This document shows positions 54,222 through 61,975 of a stretch of DNA of 64,000 nucleotides, in pieces. The position numbers and the translations under genes were made by a program. A model generated the notes under the pieces. It was not told the DNA's origin, searched no databases, and was given only the letters and a program-made list of their open reading frames with translations. Positions within the stretch are counted from its first letter, which is position 1. Each line of letters opens with the position of its first letter. Source of the DNA: Cohnella faecalis (GTDB lineage: Bacteria; Bacillota; Bacilli; Paenibacillales; Paenibacillaceae); assembly GCF_003570905.1 (NCBI RefSeq), contig NZ_QXJM01000037.1, positions 248,001-312,000 of the forward strand, given 5' to 3'.

Positions 54222-56401
54222 ATGCTGATGTGGGATAAACCGGAAGTCGTCGAAGGACTGACCGTCTACCGCGATCACGAGGATCGGACTTTGTACTACG
54301 TCTTGCCAAGCGTTCCGGGGTTTCGAATCGACGATAACGGATTGCCGGTGTTCAAATTTATCAAATACCGGTTTCCGATCGATCGGCCGGACGGCAAGAA
54401 GGGCGGCGGCTTCCTGATCGCCGATGTGGAGTTCTCCGTACCCGAGGACAAGCTGGCCAAGGTCAAAGAAGCTCTTCAAGAGCGGTTGGACGAACAAGCG
54501 CGCAATCTCGGACAGCAAACTCCGGCTTCGCCGGTCAAATTCGGCCAATTGAGCTTCCTTCGCGGCACTGCAAGCATAACCGTTCTTGATGACGGAGGCA
54601 GTCTCGTGGAGAAGGTAATCAACCCGGCCGCGCCTTCGCTTTATGGCAAGATGATCACGCCTTTCACCGCCGAATTGTCCGCAGAAGGCGCAACGCTGCT
54701 GGAGCAGGCTCTCCAGGGAAAAGGCGCCATCGTTCAGGTCGCTTACGACCTGTGGATGCCGGTTCGGCTTCCACCCGTGAAGGCGAGAATCTGGTTCAAA
54801 GCCGAGAAGTTCATGGAGTTTCATCAGGAAATCGACGTCGAGGAAAATTTCTGGAGCGAGGACGACTACCGCGAGAAAATCAGCGAGAAGTTCTCGCAAA
54901 GAGAAGCCGGCGGCGTTCAGATCGACCCGGGCGGAGTGGTCGATCAGAAGGTCATCGGCGCCGTCCGGGATTGGGCCTTGCGGAATTGGGAGGACAGGCT
55001 CGCCAAAATGGTTCTCGGAGACATTCCGCCGGTCGATCGGGACGCGAGCAAATGGTACACGGAGCACGATTTTGAGAACATTAGCCGCGACGTTATATCC
55101 AGCAGAGTATCCAGCTTCGACATTAAATACGAAGAAGGATCGATCATGGAATGGAATCCGTCGCCGCGCGGATCGCTTCCTAATATTACGACGTTGACGG
55201 GCCGCGACGGACAGCCGTTCAAATGGGAAGATTTCTCCTTGACCGTCGATCTGGACGATCCGTTCTTCAGGCAGCTCCGGGTAACGACGAGAGCGAACGC
55301 AGATTTCGACAAGCTTCCCTTAAACAGTGTCGAGGTTAAGATCGAATATAAGCAGGGCGCCGAGCACAGCATCAAGGAATTCGATCTTCGCAGCCCTGAC
55401 GATCTCGGCAAATTCGCCAGCTTCATCGCCAACGACAGCTATAAATACAAATATTCGTACCAAGTGAACTACAAGGGAAGCCCAGGCTTATCAATCGCCC
55501 GAAATCGAAAGCGACGAAGAAAATTTGACGATCAACGTCGGCGACATCGGCATTCTGCTCGTGGATGTAGCCCTGGCGACTTGAATTTCAACCAAGTATC
55601 CGAAGCTCAGGTAACTCTCCAGTACGAGGACAGAGATAACGGTGTCGATTTAATCGAAGATGTATTCAAGCTGGACAAAGATCACAGCGAGCACGTTTTT
55701 CCCGTGTAATTTTTAAGCCTCGCAAAAATCCGTATCGTTATCGAGTCAACTATTTCATGAAGGAAAACGGAAAAGAGTTCAAAAGCGATTGGCAAAGCGG
55801 CGTGGCGGACAAGCTGTTCATCAACGATCCGTTCAGTGCTAGCCGGACGGTCAGCGTTCGGGGCTTCGGCGACTTCGCAGCCCGAATCGATTCGATCTTC
55901 GTCGATCTGGTGTACCGGGACGAAGAGAACAACTACGGCCAGTCTCAGTCCGTGGCGCTCAGTCAAGCGGTCAACTTCTTCGACTGGACGTTCCCGGTCA
56001 TTACGAGACGGGAGGACAGGTGACGTACTCCGCGAACATCCGCTTCAAGGACGGCACGTTCGAGGAAGTTCCACGACCGTCAGCGACCGGAACGATCATG
56101 CTCGGAGACGTCGCTCTCACCAGAGTATCCAGCTCGTGCCCGATTTGATCAACTTCGATCTGGTGAAGCTCGTTAAGGTGACGCTCCATTATGCGGACGA
56201 AGCGAACGGCATCGACGAGACCAAAGACTTCTTGTTCAAGAAGGGCGCCCAGGAAGCGAAGTGGGAGTTTACCTACAAAGACAAATCCAAGCAAGTTTAC
56301 GAATGGAGAGCGTCTTACTTCATGGTCGACGGATCGGTGAAAAATATCGAGCCTGGCAACACGTCGGAAAAAACGATCGTATTGCCGGAAACGCCGGCTA
56401 G
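54222..56401 (+). CDS. Cluster gene D (first copy): YYxLP protein with four C-terminal repeats, frame broken
   Basis: ATG 54222 has 'agaggaggaat' upstream. The inverted copy at 61976-64000 is unbroken, and combining it with 54222-54386 gives 729 residues. The N-terminus is MLMWDKPEVVEGLTVYRDHEDRTLYYVLPSVPGF, followed by FKFIKYR and GGGFLIADVEFSVPED. A mixed domain follows to about 365, including SLYGKMITPFTAELSAEGATLLEQALQGKGAIVQVAYDL. Four repeats begin near 370, 465, 560 and 656, each with a strand like VTLQYEDxxN and a later YRYRVNYFxxDG. This copy loses single C bases near 55487, 55693, 56006 and others. Function unknown. The GAT/LLEQALQG segment recurs in E and F. Confidence 0.72.
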
Positions 56402-56412
56402 GAGGCGATAAA

Positions 56413-58672
56413 ATGCTGTACCTGGCTCCGCCTTATTATATGATCAACCGGGTGTCGGTCTTTCGCGATCACGAGGATCCCTTGCAATGGTACTACCTGC
56501 CAGCACGCCTAGACTGACCGAGGTTACGGACGAACAAACGGGCGTTTCCGTTCCCCAGCTTCAGGTCATCCAATTTCGGAGCGGGCCAGACAGCGGCGGC
56601 TTCTCAATTTCGATGTCAACCTGGGAGTCGATCCCGACGTGCTGGAGGAGATCCGGGATGAGATCAAGCGCTCGGAGCATCTGCGCGAGTCGCCGCGGCT
56701 TGCTCCGGTTCCGTTAATCGACGGAACGGTAAAGCTAATGCTGTTCGACAAGCAAACCGGCGATGCGCCATCGCCTGCAGGACCGAAGATATCTTTCGCT
56801 CTTAGCTTCAGCCATAACGCGAAGCCTGCTTGTATGGAGACAATCAGTCGGCATTCTCGGTGCAGTTGACCAAAGAAGGCGTCATTGCTCTGAGAGAGGC
56901 GCTGCAAGGGGAGATGTCGCGATCGGAATTATTTATTCGCTTGATTATTTGGCGCTTCGCCCGGCTTATTCCGTTCGGCTGAGCATCGACTGGGAACGAG
57001 TGCAGAACCATCTTGACGAGACTTTCGGCTCCGATTCCATTTTTTATCAATCCCAAATTACGGAAGCCGTCGATAAATTGATAGACAACCGGGTCATCGT
57101 TATCGAAGACGATTTGTTCGTCGTCGAAGGCGAGGACGAAGGGCTGACGGCCCGGCATGAGCAAGCGGTTGACGAAGTGCGGAGCATGATTACCGACGCT
57201 TTCTTCACGCCGAGCTTAAATCCGATCGAGCCGGAAAAAGAGGATACTGGGACAAGATCGAACATCTCGCCAAAACCTCTTCCGCGCTTGCCGTAACGGG
57301 CGGATGGGGCTCGTTAGTCAGCTTTTCTTATCGTCAAATCGATTACACGCGTATCGATCGCAAAAGACTGAACGTCAACTTCAGCGAACGGACCGCGGTC
57401 AAGAAATCCATCTATCCGCAAGGCCACTTGAGCGGCCTGTTCAAATCGCTGCGGGAGCCGGGCATCGATCTGAGCCGCTTCGTCCTGTCGGTCGATCTGA
57501 TCGATCCTTGGTTCGAGCTCCGGAAAATCCAGGTCATTTCCCGAGCCGATTACCAGGAGGATGACATCGCTTCGATCCACGTTACGTTGGAATACGGGAA
57601 TCAGGTGAAATCCGTCTTACTGGATTCGTCGGCTTCCACCTTTAACCTTGAGTGGAACAGCATTCTTGACAACGGTGAGGTGCGGCGTCAAGCGGTGTAT
57701 CGCTACAAGGTTCTCTTTCGCCATGTCGACGGGACCGAGCGCCCGCTTTCGCTGCAATCTCCCGACATTATCGAACGAGGCGACGTTGTGGAAATCCTTC
57801 CAAGAGAGCTGTATTCCATCGTCCCGGTCCCGATTCAGGCGTTGAATTTTCCATGGGAGCGTTATTCGCATGTCGAGGTTCGGACGCAATACGAGGATCC
57901 CGAGCATCGGATCAGCCAAGCGGACAGCTTTGTGCTGAGCAAGGAAACCGTCACCGAAGCGAGCTGGAAAATGTTCGTCATGGACTCCGGTAAAACCCGT
58001 TTCCGCTACAAAATCATTTATCGCGCGGTTGATTTTCGGGACGTTGAGCTGCCCTGGATGGAGACGGATGAGGAACGGCTGACGATCCGCGATCCTTTTC
58101 CGACGAAGCGCACGCTGGAAATCGTTCCGCTGTTCGACTGGACGAAGGTGGACCGGGCTTTCGTGGACGTCTCGTACGAGGACCCGAATAATGGCGTGCT
58201 CGAAGAGCAGTCTTTCGAATTCAACGATAAGTCTGTCGCGACCGGGCGCTTTGTCGTTGCACTCCAGGACGCAAACCGGAGGCAGGTCGGATTCAAAGCG
58301 ACGATTATTCGCAAAGACGGAACGCTGTCCGAGGTTCCGCAGTCGTATACCCTCGAGAGACGTCTTACCGTAAGGGAGGATATGAACGGGCATAAAGTCG
58401 TCGCTATCCGGCCCGGGGACGGCGATTTCGCGGAGCTCAAACTTCGCGAGATTATCGTAAAACTCCGATACGATGACCCGGAACGCGGCTTGAGCTTCGC
58501 CGACGAGTTCGCATTCAAATCCGCCGCCGACCGCGCGAGCTTCGAGTACGACTATACCGCCGAAGGTCTGCGGTTACCAAATCCAGATCGTTCGCCGCTT
58601 TACGAACGGCTTGAGCAATATGATCGACTGAAAACGAGCGATGAGCCGGATGTCGTCGTTCCGTTGAACTAG
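56413..58672 (+). CDS. Cluster gene E (first copy): YYLP protein with four C-terminal repeats, frame broken
   Basis: ATG 56413, with AGGAGG overlapping the gene D stop. The product begins MLYLAPPYYMINRVSVFRDHEDPLQWYYLPAPPRLTEV and includes LINFDVNLGVDPD-type strands. ALYGDNQSAFSVQLTKEGVIALREALQGEMSPIGIIYSLDYLALRPAYSVRL is the region shared with D and F. An all-helical/acidic region (FYQSQITEAVDKLIDNRVIVIEDDLFVVEGEDEG) is followed by four repeats of 96-99 residues starting near nucleotide 57575 (IHVTLEYGN, VEVRTQYEDPEH, AFVDVSYEDPNN, IIVKLRYDDPER). Stop at 58672. Several one-base losses occur between 56495 and 57250 and near 58575; the last 400 residues are open from 57428. Restored length is about 755 residues. 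Confidence 0.72.
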
Positions 58673-58705
58673 CGAAACCTAAGATAGGGAAGGAGGAACG
58701 GCAGC

Positions 58706-59006
58706 ATGCTCCTATTAGGCAGCCGAACGATTACGATTGAGGGAATAACGATTTTCCCCGATCACGCCGACCCCGACAGTTCTGGTACTTGCCCGGACCG
58801 GTTCAGCTTGCCCGCCGCGACGGTCGGGCCGCATTCACTTTCATTAAGTACAAACCGGCAGCCGTAACGGCGGGGCGAAGGGCGGCGGGTTCCTCATGTT
58901 TGAAGTGAACCTGCGGCTCGATCCGGCGCTGGAGCGTCGAATATTGTCCAAGCTGCGTTCGATCGCGAAGGATAAGCCAATCTAGCCGTCGTTCTTTCGA
59001 CGAAGG
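58706..59006 (+). CDS. Cluster gene F (first copy), truncated at the inversion junction
   Basis: ATG 58706 after 'ggaaggagga'. Restored with the other arm the N-terminus reads MLLLGSRTITIEGITIFPDHADPDQFWYLPGPVQLARRDGRAAFTFIKYKPAAV, then GGGFLMFEVNLRLDPALERRILSKLRSIAKD. It is a third paralogue of D and E. The homology to the other arm ends after CGACGAAGG at 59006, about 100 codons in. This copy lacks five C residues relative to the other arm, so it has no continuous frame. Confidence 0.65.
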
Positions 59007-59370
59007 CCCGTCCTGCACAGCTTTTCGAACGCGGCGTCGATGCGGCGCGGACGAAATAGACTTGCGCTCGACGCCCCCGCTAATCTGTGTATACGCGCTC
59101 CAAATCGGCGTAATCTCGACGTTCGAGCCGGACGCATCCCGGTGAACTTAAGATCGTAAATGACGCCTACCGGTTCGGTCCCTTGCTCGAACGCTTTTTC
59201 CAGCAAAGTGGCCCTTCCTGGCTAAGGGTGAGGCTGAATACCGCGGTGTTGTCTCCTTGCAGCGATGGGATGGACGAGCCGAGAATTTTCTCGACCGCGT
59301 TGAACGACCGGAGGCCGGCTGCGCCAATGCTCCCGCCCCTTGCAAATTAAGAGCGATGCATTGGACGGTA
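59007..59370. other. Unique spacer (loop) of the inverted duplication
   Basis: The only part of 54.4-64 kb present once. On the minus strand it continues gene F beyond the point where the left arm stops (LNLQGAG, SLTLSQEGATLLEKAFEQGTEPVGVIYDLKFTGMRPA). At its left edge it runs directly into the inverted left arm. Confidence 0.85.
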
Positions 59371-59673
59371 CCTTCGTCGAAAGGAACGACGGCTAGATTG
59401 GGCTTATCCTTCGCGATCGAACGCAGCTTGGACAATATTCGACGCTCCAGCGCCGGATCGAGCCGCAGGTTCACTTCAAACATGAGGAACCGCCGCCCTT
59501 CGCCCCGCCGGTTACGGCTGCCGGTTTGTACTTAATGAAAGTGAATGCGGCCGACCGTCGCGGCGGGCAAGCTGAACCGGTCCGGGCAAGTACCAGAACT
59601 GGTCGGGGTCGGCGTGATCGGGGAAAATCGTTATTCCCTCAATCGTAATCGTTCGGCTGCCTAATAGGAGCAT
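59007..59673 (-). CDS. Cluster gene F (second copy), longer fragment, truncated at the inversion junction
   Basis: ATG 59673 on the minus strand with the same upstream AGGAGG. It extends about 120 codons beyond the other copy: MFEVNLRLDPALERRILSKLRSIAKDKPNLAVVPFDEGTVQCIALNLQGAG, then after a break RSFNAVEKILGSSIPSLQGDNTAVFSLTLSQEGATLLEKAFEQGTEPVGVIYDLKFTGMRPA. The SLQGDNTAVFSL / LLEKAFEQG / GVIYDL block aligns with ALYGDNQSAFSV / ALREALQG / GIIYSL in E. It runs off the unique sequence at 59007 into the inverted left arm, so the true 3' end is not in the window. Several single-base losses. Confidence 0.62.
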
Positions 59674-59706
59674 GCTGCCGTTCCTCCTTCCCTATCTTAG
59701 GTTTCG

Positions 59707-61964
59707 CTAGTTCAACGGAACGACGACATCCGGCTCATCGCTCGTTTTCCAGTCGATCATATTGCTCAAGCCGTTCGTAAAGCGGCGAACGATCTGGATT
59801 TGGTAACCGGCAGGACCTTCGGCGGTATAGTCGTACTCGAAGCTCGCGCGGTCGGCGGCGGATTTGAATGCGAATCGTCGGCGAAGCTCAAGCCGCGTTC
59901 CGGGTCATCGTATCGGAGTTTTACGATAATCTCGCGAAGTTTGAGCTCCGCGAAATCGCCGTCCCCGGGCGGATAGCGACGACTTTATGCCCGTTCATAT
60001 CCTCCTTACGGTAAGACGTCTCTCGAGGGTATACGACTGCGGAACCTCGGACAGCGTTCCGTCTTTGCGAATAATCGTCGCTTTGAATCCGACCTGCCTC
60101 CGGTTTGCGTCCTGGAGTGCAACGACAAAGCGCCCGGTCGCGACAGACTTATCGTTGAATTCGAAAGACTGCTCTTCGAGCACGCCATTATTCGGGTCCT
60201 CGTACGAGACGTCCACGAAAGCCCGGTCCACCTTCGTCCAGTCGAACAGCGGAACGATTTCCAGCGTGCGCTTCGTCGGAAAAGGATCGCGGATCGTCAG
60301 CCGTTCCTCATCCGTCTCCATCCAGGGCAGCTCAACGTCCCGAAAATCAACCGCGCGATAAATGATTTTGTAGCGGAAACGGGTTTTACCGGAGTCCATG
60401 ACGAACATTTTCCAGCTCGCTTCGGTGACGGTTTCCTTGCTCAGCACAAAGCTGTCTTGGCTGATCCGATGCTCGGGATCCTCGTATTGCGTCCGAACCT
60501 CGACATGCGAATAACGCTCCCATGGAAAATTCAACGCCTGAATCGGGACCGGGACGATGGAATACAGCTCTCTGGAAGGATTTCCACAACGTCGCCTCGT
60601 TCGATAATGTCGGGAGATTGCAGCGAAAGCGGGCGCTCGGTCCCGTCGACATGGCGAAAGAGAACCTTGTAGCGATACACCGCTTGACGCCGCACTCACC
60701 GTTGTCAAGAATGCTGTTCCACTCAAGGTTAAAGGTGGAAGCCGACGAATCCAGTAAGACGGATTTCACCTGATTCCCGTATTCCAACGTAACGTGGATC
60801 GAAGCGATGTCATCCTCCTGGTAATCGGCTCGGGAAATGACCTGGATTTTCCGGAGCTCGAACCAAGGATCGATCAGATCGACCGACAGGACGAAGCGGC
60901 TCAGATCGATGCCGGCTCCCGCAGCGATTTGAACAGGCGCTCAAGTGGCCTTGCGGATAGATGGATTTCTTGACCGCGGTCCGTTCGCTGAAGTTGACGT
61001 TCAGTCTTTTGCGATCGATACGCGTGTAATCGATTTGACGATAAGAAAAGCTGACTAACGAGCCCCATCCGCCCGTTACGGCAAGCGCGGAAGAGGTTTT
61101 GGCGAGATGTTCGATCTTGTCCCAGGTATCCTCTTTTTCCGGCTCGATCGGATTTAAGCTCGGCGTGAAGAAAGCGTCGGTAATCATGCTCCGCACTTCG
61201 TCAACCGCTTGCTCATGCCGGGCCGTCAGCCCTTCGTCCTCGCCTTCGACGACGAACAAATCGTCTTCGATAACGATGACCCGGTTGTCTATCAATTTAT
61301 CGACGGCTTCCGTAATTTGGGATTGATAAAAAATGGAATCGGAGCCGAAAGTCTCGTCAAGATGGTTCTGCACTCGTTCCCAGTCGATGCTCAGCCGAAC
61401 GGAATAAGCCGGGCGAAGCGCCAAATAATCAAGCGAATAAATAATTCCGATCGGCGACATCTCCCCTTGCAGCGCCTCTCTCAGAGCAATGACGCCTTCT
61501 TTGGTCAACTGCACCGAGAATGCCGACTGATTGTCTCCATACAAGGCAGGCTTCGCGTTATGGCTGAAGCTAAGAGCGAAAGATATCTTCGGTCCTGCAG
61601 GCGATGGCGCATCGCCGGTTTGCTTGTCGAACAGCATTAGCTTTACCGTTCCGTCGATTAACGGAACCGGAGCAAGCCGCGGCGACTCGCGCAGATGCTC
61701 CGAGCGCTTGATCTCATCCCGGATCTCCTCCAGCACGTCGGGATCGACTCCCAGGTTGACATCGAAATTGAGGAAGCCGCCGCTGTCTGGCCCGCTCCGA
61801 AATTGGATGACCTGAAGCTGGGGAACGGAAACGCCCGTTTGTTCGTCCGTAACCTCGGTCAGTCTAGGCGGTGCTGGCAGGTAGTACCATTGCAAGGGAT
61901 CCTCGTGATCGCGAAAGACCGACACCCGGTTGATCATATAATAAGGCGGAGCCAGGTACAGCAT
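59707..61964 (-). CDS. Cluster gene E (second copy), frame broken
   Basis: Minus-strand copy of the gene at 56413-58672. ATG 61964 and stop 59707-59709. The N-terminal 340 residues are unbroken here (MLYLAPPYYMINRVSVF to KKSIYPQGHLS), unlike the first copy. Breaks then occur near 60938 (GCGCC for GCGGCC), 60700 (GAGTGC for GAGGTGC), 60570, 60005, 59965 and 59875, and three bases are missing near 60455 where the other arm encodes QADSF. Together the two copies give one complete consensus protein. It has the same YYLP N-terminus and four repeats. Confidence 0.72.
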
Positions 61965-61975
61965 TTTATCGCCTC

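Larger units (their letters stand above)
54387..59006 (+). repeat. Inverted duplication, left arm (4620 bp)
   Basis: Reverse complement of 59371-64000. The match is collinear and essentially complete, interrupted mainly by one-base indels. It continues past the window end, since 64000 pairs with 54387 inside gene D. It covers most of D, all of E and the start of F. Confidence 0.95.

Noticed and set aside
50257-59673. Prophage tail or contractile injection cluster
   Set aside because: No sheath, tube, baseplate, tape-measure or ATPase signature could be recognised in genes A-F; beta-rich repeats alone are not enough.
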